Origin: Roseovarius mucosus
Lineage (GTDB): Bacteria; Pseudomonadota; Alphaproteobacteria; Rhodobacterales; Rhodobacteraceae
Length of the DNA stretch: 64,000 nt
Reading direction: 5' to 3'
NCBI RefSeq assembly: GCF_002080415.1
Contig: NZ_CP020474.1
Coordinates: 248,001 to 312,000, forward strand
Shown here: one piece after another, positions 11,823 to 22,221 of the stretch
Position numbering within the stretch: position 1 is the first letter of the stretch
Layout: the number at the start of each line of letters is the position of its first letter
Program-made: the position numbers and the translations under genes
Notes under the pieces: generated by a model
Database searches by the model: none
What the model saw: only the letters and a program-made list of their open reading frames with translations
What the model was told of the DNA's origin: nothing

Positions 11823-12896
11823 TCAAGCCTCCATTACATCGCCGTCATCAGAGCTTTCGGTCATGTGAAAATCAAGCCCATGCGAGGCGCGAATCTTGTC
11901 CTCGATCTCAATCGCCATGGCCGGATTGTCGCGCAGAAACCCCTTGGTGTTTTCGCGCCCCTGTCCAATTCGCTGGTCGCCATAGCTATACCAACTGCCA
12001 GATTTCTCCACCACGCCCGCCTTGACGCCAATGTCGATCAACTCGCCAGTCTTGCTGATCCCTTCCCCAAACATGATGTCGAATTCCACCTGCTTGAAGG
12101 GGGGCGCCACCTTGTTTTTGACCACTTTGACGCGGGTTGTGTTGCCAACCACCTCGTCCCGGTCCTTGATCGAGCCGATGCGCCGAATATCGAGGCGCAC
12201 GGAACTGTAGAATTTCAGGGCATTCCCACCGGTCGTGGTCTCAGGGCTGCCAAACATGACACCGATTTTCATGCGAATCTGATTGATGAAAATCACCGTG
12301 CAATTCGTGCGGCTGATCGAGCCGGTCAATTTGCGCATTGCTTGGCTCATCAGGCGGGCATGCACGCCCACGCTGCTATCACCCATTTCCCCCTCAAGTT
12401 CCGACTTGGGCGTAAGGGCGGCGACGGAATCGACCACGATCATGCTCACTGCGCCCGAGCGCACCAGCGTATCGACAATCTCGAGCGCCTGTTCGCCAGT
12501 ATCGGGCTGCGAGATCAGCAATTCATCCAGATCAACACCCAGCTTACGCGCATAGACCGGGTCGAGCGCGTGTTCAGCATCGACAAAGGCGCAAACCCCG
12601 CCCTTCTTCTGTTCTTCGGCCACGCAATGCAGTGTCAGCGTGGTCTTGCCAGAGCTTTCGGGGCCATAAATCTCAACGATCCGGCCTTTGGGAATTCCGC
12701 CAATACCCAGAGCGATGTCGAGCCCGAGCGAGCCGGTCGACGTGGCCTCGATATCCTTGACGGCGTTGTCGCCGCCCAGCTTCATGATCGAGCCTTTACC
12801 GAACTGCCGTTCGATCTGCGCCAGCGCGCTGTCGAGCGCCTTTTGCTTGTCCGCGTTCCGCTTGTTATCCATCGAGAGAAGATCTGCCGTTGCCAT
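11823..12896 (-). CDS. recA: Recombinase RecA
   Basis: A 357-residue RecA that drives strand exchange in homologous recombination and stimulates LexA cleavage. Visible are the Walker A loop [10 protein letters not shown], the Walker B region ([10 protein letters not shown]), the L2 loop ([20 protein letters not shown]) and the acidic C-terminal tail. The length is that of alphaproteobacterial RecA. A LexA-type box lies about 50 bp upstream of the start, so SOS induction is expected. A terminator separates it from alaS. Confidence 0.98.
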   Translation of the reverse strand: MATADLLSMDNKRNADKQKALDSALAQIERQFGKGSIMKLGGDNAVKDIEATSTGSLGLDIALGIGGIPKGRIVEIYGPESSGKTTLTLHCVAEEQKKGGVCAFVDAEHALDPVYARKLGVDLDELLISQPDTGEQALEIVDTLVRSGAVSMIVVDSVAALTPKSELEGEMGDSSVGVHARLMSQAMRKLTGSISRTNCTVIFINQIRMKIGVMFGSPETTTGGNALKFYSSVRLDIRRIGSIKDRDEVVGNTTRVKVVKNKVAPPFKQVEFDIMFGEGISKTGELIDIGVKAGVVEKSGSWYSYGDQRIGQGRENTKGFLRDNPAMAIEIEDKIRASHGLDFHMTESSDDGDVMEA

Positions 12897-12947
12897 TTGT
12901 TCGGTCCCTTATTCCACACCCTGTCACGGGCGGCAATCATTGCCTGC

Positions 12948-12962
12948 GTTCACCTCTTGTTC
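12948..12962 (-). promoter_or_regulatory. LexA (SOS) box upstream of recA
   Basis: GTTC-N7-GTTC on the plus strand, read as GAACAAGAGGTGAAC on the recA strand, 52 bp before the recA start. This direct repeat is the established alphaproteobacterial LexA site and differs from the E. coli palindrome. Confidence 0.85.
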
Positions 12963-13087
12963 TCATCTCTATGCGGACAAAATGTGAACATTTCAAGAAA
13001 ATTCTGATGTCCCCACTTTCGGCGCGCAAGATTAACAAGTAGTTTACACAAGCCGAAACCGATGAAATTTCCCTGCGAGAGGCGCAA

Positions 13088-13741
13088 ATGCTGGTGTTTT
13101 CCAAGGCGCGGCTGGTGCTCTTGTCGGTCCCCAAGACCGGCAGCACCGCCTATGAGACCGCCCTCGCCCCCCATGCCGCGATTGCCGTCTCGGCCCCGCC
13201 CGAGCTCAAACATGCGCCAGTGTTTCGCTACAACCGATTCTTTCGACCGATGATCGAGCGCTTCTTTGACGGCCCATTTGATATCGTTGCCGTGATGCGT
13301 GAACCGCGCGACTGGCTTGGGAGTTGGTATCGCTACCGCCAGCGCCCGGAACTTGCCGGCCACGCCAACAGCACCCAGGGGCTTAGCTTTGATGATTTCG
13401 TGAGCGCCTATTGCACCGGCGAGCCACCAGCTTACGCCCGGGTCGGCAGTCAGGCCAAGTTTCTAGAGCCCCAACGCAGCGGGGCCCAGGTTACCCATCT
13501 TTTCCGTTACGAGGATCAGCCGGGGTTGCGCAGCTTTCTCGCGGCTCGGCTTGGCGTGGCGGTCGACCCTGCACCGCTCAACCGCTCCCCCGCCCTGCCC
13601 CTCAGCCTCTCACCTCGGATCGAGACCCGGCTTCGGCGCAAATATGCCGAGGATTTCACGCTCTGGTCCGGGATCGGTGCCGGCGGTGCCTATACGCCCC
13701 AACCCGCCCGAGCAAAGCCCGAGCCAGACGCGCAGACCTGA
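13088..13741 (+). CDS. Sulfotransferase-like protein
   Basis: 217 residues. The N-terminus has the PAPS-binding loop pattern SVPKTGSTAYE (residues about 13-23) and a second conserved element VMREPRDWLGSWYRYR, matching the 3'-phosphate-binding region of sulfotransferases. The C-terminal tail is Pro/Arg-rich. It could transfer sulfate to a surface carbohydrate or small molecule, but the acceptor is unknown and no sulfation genes are adjacent. GAGAGG upstream supports the ATG at 13088. It is divergent from recA and convergent with cckA. A second, more degenerate relative may be the gene at 36606-37505. Confidence 0.75.
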   Translation: MLVFSKARLVLLSVPKTGSTAYETALAPHAAIAVSAPPELKHAPVFRYNRFFRPMIERFFDGPFDIVAVMREPRDWLGSWYRYRQRPELAGHANSTQGLSFDDFVSAYCTGEPPAYARVGSQAKFLEPQRSGAQVTHLFRYEDQPGLRSFLAARLGVAVDPAPLNRSPALPLSLSPRIETRLRRKYAEDFTLWSGIGAGGAYTPQPARAKPEPDAQT

Positions 13742-13768
13742 TCGCCCGCACCCTCCCAACCTCGGCGC

Positions 13769-16096
13769 CTACCTCAACTGGCGCTGCACCGTCTCTGTCA
13801 ATTCATTGAGCGAAAACGGCTTGGGCAGGAAAACCGATTGCGGAATGCATGCCTGCCGGTCGCCAAAGGTCTCTTCGGCATAGCCCGACATGAACACCAC
13901 CCGTGCCGCAGGGCGTGTCGTCAGCGCCCGCCGCACCCAGCCAGGCCCGTCGATCCCCGGCATGACCACATCGGTCACAAACACATCAACCTGAAGATCC
14001 GGATCCTCGAGGATTTCCAGAGCCTCTTCCGCCGATTCAGCCTCGAGCACGGTAAAGCCGCGCAATTGCAGCGCCCGGCTGGCAAAGGCGCGCACAGGGG
14101 CCTCGTCTTCCACCAGCAGTACAACGCCACAGCCGCGCGTTTCCGATACCGCCAGGCGGGGCACCTCGCGCACGCTCTGCGGCTCGCCCAGATAGGCCGG
14201 AAACAGCAACTGAAAACAGGTGCCCTCGCCCAGAGTACTATCCACAAAGATGAAACCGCCAGTCTGTTTTACAATGCCATAGGCTGTCGAGAGACCAAGG
14301 CCCGTGCCCTCACCCGTGCGCTTGGTGGTAAAGAAGGGCTCGAACACTTTTTGCAATTTGTCCGGTGCGATCCCCGCTCCTGCATCGATCACCTGCACCG
14401 AAACATACCGCCCCGGCTGGACCACGGCCCGATCCCGACACAGTGCCTCGGTCAAGGTCAGGTTATGGGTAACAATCCGAATTTCCCCACCCGCTGGCAT
14501 GGCGTCGCGCGAGTTCACCACAAGGTTCATCAGCACCTGTTCCAGCTGCCGCTTATCGGCACGAATTGCGGCCAGCGTTGGATCGTGGCTGAGCGAGAGC
14601 GAAATCTTCTCTCCCACCAGCCGGTTTAGCAAATGCGTGAGATCTGCAAGCGTGTCGCGCAGGTCAATCACCTCGGGGCGCAACGTCTGTTTTCGCGAAT
14701 AGGCCAGCAATTGGCTGACCAGCGCCGCCGCGCGATTGGCATTCTGGTTGATCTGCATGAGATCACCGTAATCGGGATCACCCTGATCGTGGCGCAAGAG
14801 CAAGAGGTCGCAATGCCCTGAAATCGCCGTCAAAAGGTTGTTGAAATCATGCGCAACCCCTCCTGCAAGCTGCCCGATGGCCTGCATTTTCTGGCTTTGG
14901 ACAAATTGCGCCTCCAATGTCTTGAGCTCGGTGGCATCGCTCAGCACCGCGATCAAAACCGGCTCGTCCCCCTCCATTGTACGGTTCAGCGTGACCTGCA
15001 CGAAAACCTCGCGATCCTGGCGGCGTACGCGCAGAAACTCGGCATGCACCGTGCCACGCCCCGCCGCCGCATCCCCTAGCCAATCCGTGATCGACCGGCC
15101 CAGACCCTCAAGCGTATCTCCTAAACTCAAGGCTGTCACGCTTTCAACACCCAGCAATTCGCGGGCAGGCCGGTTTGACAGCTGGATCAGCCCCCGTGCC
15201 GACACCTTCAACAGAGGGACCGGCAGCGCATCGAAAAACGCCCAGCCATCCGGCGCGCGTGCGCCGCCCTCGACCCCCGGCAAAAGAAACATCTCACGCC
15301 GCCCCGCCATCCCCTCGCGCACCACCACAAGGCAGGGCATGGGGCCATCCGGGGTCGCGATGTCATTGACCGCACCGGGGCGCAGCGGCGGCGTGACGCA
15401 CAGCCGGTCCAGCGTCCGTACCCGCTCGCCCACCAGATCCCGCGCCGCCGCATTCATAAAGAGAACCGCGTCGCGACGGCCCAATGTAAGCATCGGCAGG
15501 GCCTGCGCCTCGGCCTCGCGCGGCACATTTTCAGTAGATTTTTCGATCCGCCATAGGAAATGCTCGTCGCCGCTCCGATGCACACCGATACGCAGATGCC
15601 CGCCCCGCGTCACCAAATCCTCAACCGCCGCCCCTTTGGCCAGCGCGCGCGCCTCCATCCGAAACAGGATAGGTTCGGGATTGGCCAGAACTTCGCGCAG
15701 CGCACCCACAAGCGACGTTGCACGATCCGCCGCCAACAGGCGCCGCGCGGCGGCATTGGCATGGATCAGATGGCCCGCGCCCCCGGTCAAAACCAGCGGC
15801 ACCGGATCCGCCTCCAGCATGTCTTGTGCCAGATGCGCCACCGCCTGCCGCCCTCCCTTGGCCCGCCGGTTGATCCCCCTCGTGATGACCATAACCCAGA
15901 GCGCGACACCGCCAAGCGTCGCCGCGACCAGCACCAAAAGCCATTGCCCCTGACCCGGTGGCACAAAGAAGGCCGTAGCCGCAAAAAACGCCGCCGCCAG
16001 CATCAACAGACCGGCACGCGGCCCAAGCCGCCGCGCCGCTTGCTGAAATTGTCCTCCTGCCTGCGGGATGAACGCCACGCCGTGCCCTCGCTTCAC
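13769..16096 (-). CDS. cckA: Hybrid sensor histidine kinase/response regulator CckA
   Basis: A 775-residue membrane kinase that in alphaproteobacteria feeds phosphate to ChpT and then CtrA. Two transmembrane helices lie at about 30-70, PAS-like regions follow, then the HisKA box with phospho-accepting His416 in GQLAGGVAHDFNNLL (a CckA hallmark), the ATPase motifs (VNSRDAMPAGGEI, GTGLGLSTAYG), and a C-terminal receiver with phospho-acceptor Asp709 in VFVTDVVMPG. The start is GTG 16096 behind AGGAATC. A TTAA-N7-TTAAC CtrA-type box sits 29-45 bp upstream. No chpT or ctrA in the window. Confidence in CckA rather than another PAS hybrid kinase is good but not absolute. Confidence 0.88.
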   Translation of the reverse strand: MKRGHGVAFIPQAGGQFQQAARRLGPRAGLLMLAAAFFAATAFFVPPGQGQWLLVLVAATLGGVALWVMVITRGINRRAKGGRQAVAHLAQDMLEADPVPLVLTGGAGHLIHANAAARRLLAADRATSLVGALREVLANPEPILFRMEARALAKGAAVEDLVTRGGHLRIGVHRSGDEHFLWRIEKSTENVPREAEAQALPMLTLGRRDAVLFMNAAARDLVGERVRTLDRLCVTPPLRPGAVNDIATPDGPMPCLVVVREGMAGRREMFLLPGVEGGARAPDGWAFFDALPVPLLKVSARGLIQLSNRPARELLGVESVTALSLGDTLEGLGRSITDWLGDAAAGRGTVHAEFLRVRRQDREVFVQVTLNRTMEGDEPVLIAVLSDATELKTLEAQFVQSQKMQAIGQLAGGVAHDFNNLLTAISGHCDLLLLRHDQGDPDYGDLMQINQNANRAAALVSQLLAYSRKQTLRPEVIDLRDTLADLTHLLNRLVGEKISLSLSHDPTLAAIRADKRQLEQVLMNLVVNSRDAMPAGGEIRIVTHNLTLTEALCRDRAVVQPGRYVSVQVIDAGAGIAPDKLQKVFEPFFTTKRTGEGTGLGLSTAYGIVKQTGGFIFVDSTLGEGTCFQLLFPAYLGEPQSVREVPRLAVSETRGCGVVLLVEDEAPVRAFASRALQLRGFTVLEAESAEEALEILEDPDLQVDVFVTDVVMPGIDGPGWVRRALTTRPAARVVFMSGYAEETFGDRQACIPQSVFLPKPFSLNELTETVQRQLR

Positions 16097-16124
16097 GATT
16101 CCTGCACCGTTTTACGGACGAACA

Positions 16125-16141
16125 GTTAAGCCAGACTTAAC
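16125..16141. promoter_or_regulatory. CtrA-type box upstream of cckA
   Basis: GTTAAGCCAGACTTAAC contains TTAA-N7-TTAAC, the full CtrA consensus, and because it is an inverted repeat it matches on both strands. It lies in the 80-bp gap between rsmB and cckA, 29 bp before the cckA GTG. Confidence 0.65.
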
Positions 16142-16176
16142 GGTGGCCAAATCCACCCGTCAAGGTTGATGGATTG

Positions 16177-17328
16177 TTAACATACTCTCTCTAATTGAGA
16201 GAGAAAAAACCCGTCACCCGTTTCCGAAATCGGCCAGTGCTGCATTTCGCGCACCGTCCACTCGGGATTTTCACTTGCAAAACGCGCTATAACGTCTTGA
16301 TTTTCTTCTTTTAAGACAGAGCATGTCGCATAGACCAATCGTCCGGCCGGGGCGACCAACGGTGCGGCCTCTGACAGAATACGCAGCTGCAGCCGCGTCA
16401 ACTCTTCCAACCGCTCCGGTGTCAACGCCCATTTCGCCTCGGGGGTGCGCCGCCAAGTGCCGCTGCCCGAACAGGGCGCATCGCACAAAACAAGGTCAAA
16501 TTCCCCCTCGGGCTGCGTGAGAAGGCCCACATCAACCCCGGCTCGCGCCGCCCGAACCGGCAGGTCGCGCATCCGTTGCGGGGCCGCATCATGGGCAAAG
16601 AACGCGCCAGTCACGCGCGCGGCCAAGGCCAGAACCTTCCCGCCGCCACCTGCGCAATAATCCAGAACCCGCGCCCCGTCCGGCAGCTCAAGCGCCTCCA
16701 TTGCCGCCTGACTGCTGCCATCCTGAAGCTCGACCCAGCCCTCGGCATAGCACTGCGATGTTGTAATTTTCCTCTCGCCGTCAATCACTTGCAGCGCATG
16801 TCTGGCAATTTCTACCGGCTGTGCCACGATCCCCTCACTGGCCAGCCGCGCCTGCGCCGCCGCGCGCGTGGCACGCCTTGCATTCACCCGGAGCATGATC
16901 GGGGCCCGCACGCGCAGAGCCTCAACAGCAGCCTCTGCATTGGCCCCCAAAGACGCCTCAAACCGCTCCCAGAGCCAGTCGGGCAAGTCACGCACCGCAG
17001 TCGCATCCGGCACAGCCAACACGCGCTCAACCTCCGTCAGCGGCGCGGGCGCATGCCCCTCTCCTGTGAAAACTGTATCTGCATCAATCCCTTGCAGGCG
17101 CAAACTGCCCAGCAAGAGGGCGCGGCCATCCTCACCGCCACCCCACGCAGCACAAGACCACCAACAGCGCAGCACCGAAAACACATGGTCGCGCAACGCC
17201 GCGCGATCTTTGGAGCCAGCATAGCGCGCCGTCCGCGCCCAATTGGTCAGCGCCTTTTCCGCAGGCTCGCCCCCGCGAATACGCTCCAAAACCTCGATGG
17301 CTGCGGCGACGCGCGCGCCGGGCGTCAC
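16177..17328 (-). CDS. rsmB: RsmB/NOP-family 16S rRNA cytosine-5 methyltransferase
   Basis: 383 residues, SAM-dependent RNA m5C methyltransferase. The N-terminal part is a NusB-like RNA-binding region (EVLERIRGGEPAEKALTNW); the C-terminal Rossmann domain has ARVLDYCAGGGGKVLALA (SAM motif I), DAPCSGSGTWRRTPEAKW (motif IV with one active-site Cys) and YATCSVLKEEN (motif VI with the nucleophile Cys). Family members of this length without a PUA-like tail are common in alphaproteobacteria. The exact target base is inferred, so the symbol is given with caution. It starts 39 bp after guaB in the same direction, suggesting an operon. Confidence 0.85.
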   Translation of the reverse strand: MTPGARVAAAIEVLERIRGGEPAEKALTNWARTARYAGSKDRAALRDHVFSVLRCWWSCAAWGGGEDGRALLLGSLRLQGIDADTVFTGEGHAPAPLTEVERVLAVPDATAVRDLPDWLWERFEASLGANAEAAVEALRVRAPIMLRVNARRATRAAAQARLASEGIVAQPVEIARHALQVIDGERKITTSQCYAEGWVELQDGSSQAAMEALELPDGARVLDYCAGGGGKVLALAARVTGAFFAHDAAPQRMRDLPVRAARAGVDVGLLTQPEGEFDLVLCDAPCSGSGTWRRTPEAKWALTPERLEELTRLQLRILSEAAPLVAPAGRLVYATCSVLKEENQDVIARFASENPEWTVREMQHWPISETGDGFFLSQLERVC

Positions 17329-17367
17329 CGCTTCACCTCAAGAACACCGCACAACACAATGAAAACC

Positions 17368-18894
<1,527 letters not shown>

Positions 18895-19143
18895 TTATTC
18901 CGCAGCGCCCCGCCTCTTGCGCGGCTCGGGCACCGGGTCATGGCCACATTGTCCCCAGGGGTTGCACCGCAGGATACGCCAGCCCGCCAACAGCCCCCCG
19001 CGCAACGCGCCATGCTTTTCCAGCGCGTCCAGCGCATACTGGCTGCACGTCGGATGATAGCGGCAATGCCAGCCCACCCAAGGGCTCAGGATCAGCCGAT
19101 AGGCCCGAATAGGCAGCGCCAGCACATGCGCAAGCGGGCTCAT
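18895..19143 (-). CDS. yidD: Membrane protein insertion efficiency factor YidD
   Basis: 82 residues, full length. A short hydrophobic N-terminal stretch (ALPIRAYRLILSPWVG) is followed by the Cys motif RYHPTCSQYALDALEKHG and RCNPWGQCGHDPVP, both diagnostic of YidD. It aids YidC-mediated membrane insertion. The start overlaps the rnpA stop by 4 bp, and rpmH-rnpA-yidD form an operon. The usual next gene yidC is not present: guaB follows instead. A weak hairpin (TAAAAGG/CCTTTTA, 18875-18897) overlaps the stop codon and could end the operon. Confidence 0.95.
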   Translation of the reverse strand: MSPLAHVLALPIRAYRLILSPWVGWHCRYHPTCSQYALDALEKHGALRGGLLAGWRILRCNPWGQCGHDPVPEPRKRRGAAE

Positions 19144-19580
19144 GCCCCCCCCGACAGCTTGCGCAGCGCATAAGACAGATCGCGCTTAAGCGCCTCATAG
19201 GGGCGCGCGCCGGTCTCTTCCGCCTTGCCGATCAGCACATAGTCCCATCCCGGCAGGCCCTGAGCGGGCAAAAGCTCGCGCGCCAAGGCGCGCAGCCGCC
19301 GCTTGGCACGGTTGCGCGCCACGGCATTGCCAACCTTCTTGGAACAGGTAAACCCAACCCGGATTGCCGTATCACCATCGCGCCGGTCACGCCCCTGCAC
19401 CAGCATTGATCCGGTGCCCTGCCGCCGCGCCCGCGCCGCCGCCAGAAAATCAGCGCGCTTGCGCAGCACTGTCCATTTTTCCGGTACATGGCCTTGCGGC
19501 TCAGTGGCTCGCGGTGAACATGACGAAACCGCCGGTGGCGTTATCCCTGCATCACTGCGGGGGGCCTCCGGCGGTGTCAT
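19140..19580 (-). CDS. rnpA: Ribonuclease P protein component
   Basis: 146 residues; the protein subunit that helps RNase P RNA cleave the 5' leaders of pre-tRNAs. The RNR motif region reads VGNAVARNRAKRRLRALA, preceded by RVGFTCSKKVGNA. The N-terminus to about residue 32 is an extra Pro/Ser-rich segment, so a shorter start cannot be excluded; ATG 19580 lies 24 bp after rpmH. The open frame runs on to 19922, but that part covers rpmH in another frame and is not coding for RnpA. It overlaps yidD by 4 bp. Confidence 0.93.
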   Translation of the reverse strand: MTPPEAPRSDAGITPPAVSSCSPRATEPQGHVPEKWTVLRKRADFLAAARARRQGTGSMLVQGRDRRDGDTAIRVGFTCSKKVGNAVARNRAKRRLRALARELLPAQGLPGWDYVLIGKAEETGARPYEALKRDLSYALRKLSGGA

Positions 19581-19603
19581 TTTCGTCTCGCTATCGCGCG
19601 CGC

Positions 19604-19738
19604 TTATGCGCAGAGCGACTTGCGGCCCCGTGCACGGCGCGCATTCAGAATCTTGCGGCCAGCTTTGGTTGCCATACGCGCACGGAAACCGTGGCGATGC
19701 TTGCGAACGAGGTTCGAGGGTTGAAAGGTGCGTTTCAT
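19604..19738 (-). CDS. rpmH: 50S ribosomal protein L34
   Basis: A 44-codon gene read directly: it begins [20 protein letters not shown] and ends GRKSLCA. This is the near-invariant L34 sequence, with the basic [20 protein letters not shown] core. It heads the rpmH-rnpA-yidD operon. The roughly 290 bp between it and the divergent TVP38 gene must hold both promoters; no dnaA lies nearby. Confidence 0.98.
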   Translation of the reverse strand: MKRTFQPSNLVRKHRHGFRARMATKAGRKILNARRARGRKSLCA

Positions 19739-20032
19739 CGCTCCGTCTCCGACTTATTGGGCCACGCGTCTGAGGAATCGCGCAACGATCATATCTATCC
19801 GAAGCCCGTCCTATAGAGCGCCCATTTTCCCGTGTCAAACCCCGGGCCAGAGATTTGCAACAAAAACATGCTCCAACCGGGCCAATGAATGTTACAAACT
19901 CTGCATAACACAGGCCCAACACCGCGTCATCCCATCACCCATGATCACCCCCGCGTGAGGCCACTGGCGCAGGGCACCCGCAGCATGCAACTAGATGTCA
20001 GAGGCCCAACCCAAAGCGAGACGATAGCGATC

Positions 20033-20773
20033 ATGGATCACAGTACAGGCAACAGCAAACGGGCAAAGCCCTCCGTCGCACGGCATCTGCCGCTGGCGAT
20101 CATTCTGATCGTAGCGGTGGTCGGGTTCATCACGCTCCGCGATTATCTCACCTTCGATACGCTGCGCGACAATCGCGAGGCGCTCCTCGCCTATCGCGAC
20201 GCGAATATCACCCTGATGGCGCTCGCCTTCATCGCAATCTATTTCGTGATCGTGGCCTTTTCGCTTCCCGGCGCGGCGGTGGCTTCGGTCACGGGCGGCT
20301 TTCTCTTCGGCCTCGTGCTGGGCACAGGCTTTAACGTGATCGCCGCCTCACTCGGGGCCTTCGCCATCTTTCTTGCGGCCCGCGCCGGGCTGGGCCAAAC
20401 CCTAGCCGCCAAGCTCGAAACCTCCGATGGCACGCTCAAACGGCTCAAGGAAGGGCTGCATGAGAACGAGATCAGCGTGCTCTTTCTCATGCGCCTCGTT
20501 CCAGCCGTGCCGTTTTTCGTGGCCAATCTCTTGCCCGCTCTGGTCGGCGTGCGCTTTTTCAACTTCGCCTTCACCACCGTGTTGGGCATCATTCCCGGTG
20601 CCGTTGTCTTCACTTGGATTGGCGTGGGCTTGGGCGAGGTGTTTGACCGGGGTGGAACCCCCGATCTTTCCCTGCTCTGGGAACCCCAAATCATCGGGCC
20701 TATTCTGGGCCTCAGCGCGCTTGCCGCCATGCCGATGATCCTCAAGGCCCTGCGTGGCAAAAAGGAAATCTGA
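20033..20773 (+). CDS. TVP38/TMEM64 family membrane protein
   Basis: 246 residues from ATG 20033, a polytopic membrane protein of the SNARE-associated (DedA-like) superfamily. The first membrane span is LPLAIILIVAVVGFITL; the conserved core has SLPGAAVASVTGGFLFGLVLGTGFN, the LMRLVPAVPFFVANLLPALVGV motif and a C-terminal GAVVFTWIGVGLGEVFD. Such proteins have been proposed to act in membrane lipid or proton-linked transport; the substrate is unproven. The stop is 2 bp before an FAD oxidoreductase, a pairing frequently seen in proteobacteria. The open frame extends to 19889 but that part has no family similarity. Confidence 0.88.
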   Translation: MDHSTGNSKRAKPSVARHLPLAIILIVAVVGFITLRDYLTFDTLRDNREALLAYRDANITLMALAFIAIYFVIVAFSLPGAAVASVTGGFLFGLVLGTGFNVIAASLGAFAIFLAARAGLGQTLAAKLETSDGTLKRLKEGLHENEISVLFLMRLVPAVPFFVANLLPALVGVRFFNFAFTTVLGIIPGAVVFTWIGVGLGEVFDRGGTPDLSLLWEPQIIGPILGLSALAAMPMILKALRGKKEI

Positions 20774-20775
20774 AC

Positions 20776-22194
20776 ATGACACGATTGAAGACCGATCTTC
20801 TGGTCATCGGGGCCGGCTCCGGCGGCCTGTCGCTGGCCGCTGGCGCAGTGCAAATGGGCGCAAACGTGATCCTGCTCGAAGGGCACAAGATGGGCGGCGA
20901 CTGCCTCAACTTTGGCTGCGTGCCCTCCAAGGCGCTGATCGCCAGCGGCAAAGCGGCCTATGCCCAATCGCACGCCGCCCAATTCGGCATCGCGGACCAA
21001 AGCCCCAAGGTGGATTACGCTGCCGCCAAGGACCATGTGGCAGATATCATCGCCCAGATCGAACCCGTCGACAGCCAAGAGCGCTTCGAAGGCTTGGGCG
21101 TGCGCGTTCTGCGTGACTACGGCGAATTCCTCTCACCGACCGATGTCAAGGCCGGCGAGCACATCATCACCGCCCGCCGCATCGTCATTGCAACCGGCTC
21201 ATCGCCCTTCGTCCCGCCCATTCCGGGGCTCGACACCGTGCCTTATGAAACCAACGAAACCCTCTTTGATCTGCGCGAACGCCCCGACCATCTGCTCGTT
21301 GTGGGCGGCGGCCCGATCGGCATGGAAATGGCGCAGGCGCACCGCCGCTTGGGCTGCGCCGTAACGGTGATCGAGGGGGCCAAGGTGCTCGGCAATGACG
21401 ATCCCGAAATGGCCGCCGTGGTGATCGACCAATTCCGCGCCGAGGGCATCCAGATCGAAGAAGGGGCCTTGGCCGCCGAAATTCGCGGACAGGCGGGCAC
21501 CATCGAGATCGAGGCCAAAGACGGGCGCATTTTCAAAGGCTCTCACCTGCTCATGGCCGTGGGCCGCAAGTCCAACACAGATCGCCTCAATCTCGACGCC
21601 GCAGGCATCGAAACCACCAAACGCGGCATCAAGGTCGATGCGTCCATGCGCACCACCAACCGCCGCGTCTATGCCATTGGCGATGTCGCGGGCGGGCTGC
21701 AATTCACCCATGTTGCGGGCTATCACGCGGGCCTCATCATCCGTCAGGCGCTCTTGGGTCTGCCCGCGAAGAATCGCACCGATCACATTCCTTGGGCCAC
21801 CTACACCGATCCCGAACTGGCCCAAGTCGGGCTAACCGAGGCTCAGGCGCGGCAGGAACACGGCGGCAATCTCGAAGTCGTCCGCTTCCATTATTCCCAC
21901 AACGACCGCGCCATTGCAGACCGCAAAACAGCCGGTCTGATCAAGGTCATGGTGGTGCGCGGCCGCCCCGTCGGTGTCTCTATCGCGGGCGCGCAAGCGG
22001 GCGAACTCATCAATCTCTGGGCGCTCGTCCTCGCCAACGGGCTCAAGATGAAACACGTGGCCAATATGGTTGCCCCCTACCCCACCATGGGCGAAATCAA
22101 CAAACGCGCCGCCGGGGCCTATTTCTCGCCCCGCCTGTTTGACAGCGCAGGCGTCAAGCGTATCGTTGGCTTTGTGCAACGCTGGCTACCCTGA
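20776..22194 (+). CDS. FAD-dependent pyridine nucleotide-disulfide oxidoreductase (mercuric reductase-like)
   Basis: 472 residues, class I disulfide reductase. N-terminal FAD motif VIGAGSGGLSLAAGA, redox-active disulfide GGDCLNFGCVPSK, NAD(P)H motif VVGGGPIGMEMA, second FAD motif VYAIGDVAGG, and a dimerisation domain. The lipoamide dehydrogenase His-Glu pair is absent from the C-terminus (APYPTMGEINKR instead), and there is no MerA metal-binding CC tail, so neither Lpd nor true MerA. It follows the TVP38 gene by 2 bp and is most likely translated together with it. Confidence 0.9.
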   Translation: MTRLKTDLLVIGAGSGGLSLAAGAVQMGANVILLEGHKMGGDCLNFGCVPSKALIASGKAAYAQSHAAQFGIADQSPKVDYAAAKDHVADIIAQIEPVDSQERFEGLGVRVLRDYGEFLSPTDVKAGEHIITARRIVIATGSSPFVPPIPGLDTVPYETNETLFDLRERPDHLLVVGGGPIGMEMAQAHRRLGCAVTVIEGAKVLGNDDPEMAAVVIDQFRAEGIQIEEGALAAEIRGQAGTIEIEAKDGRIFKGSHLLMAVGRKSNTDRLNLDAAGIETTKRGIKVDASMRTTNRRVYAIGDVAGGLQFTHVAGYHAGLIIRQALLGLPAKNRTDHIPWATYTDPELAQVGLTEAQARQEHGGNLEVVRFHYSHNDRAIADRKTAGLIKVMVVRGRPVGVSIAGAQAGELINLWALVLANGLKMKHVANMVAPYPTMGEINKRAAGAYFSPRLFDSAGVKRIVGFVQRWLP

Positions 22195-22221
22195 TCGCAG
22201 CCATCCTCGGGAGGGGACATT

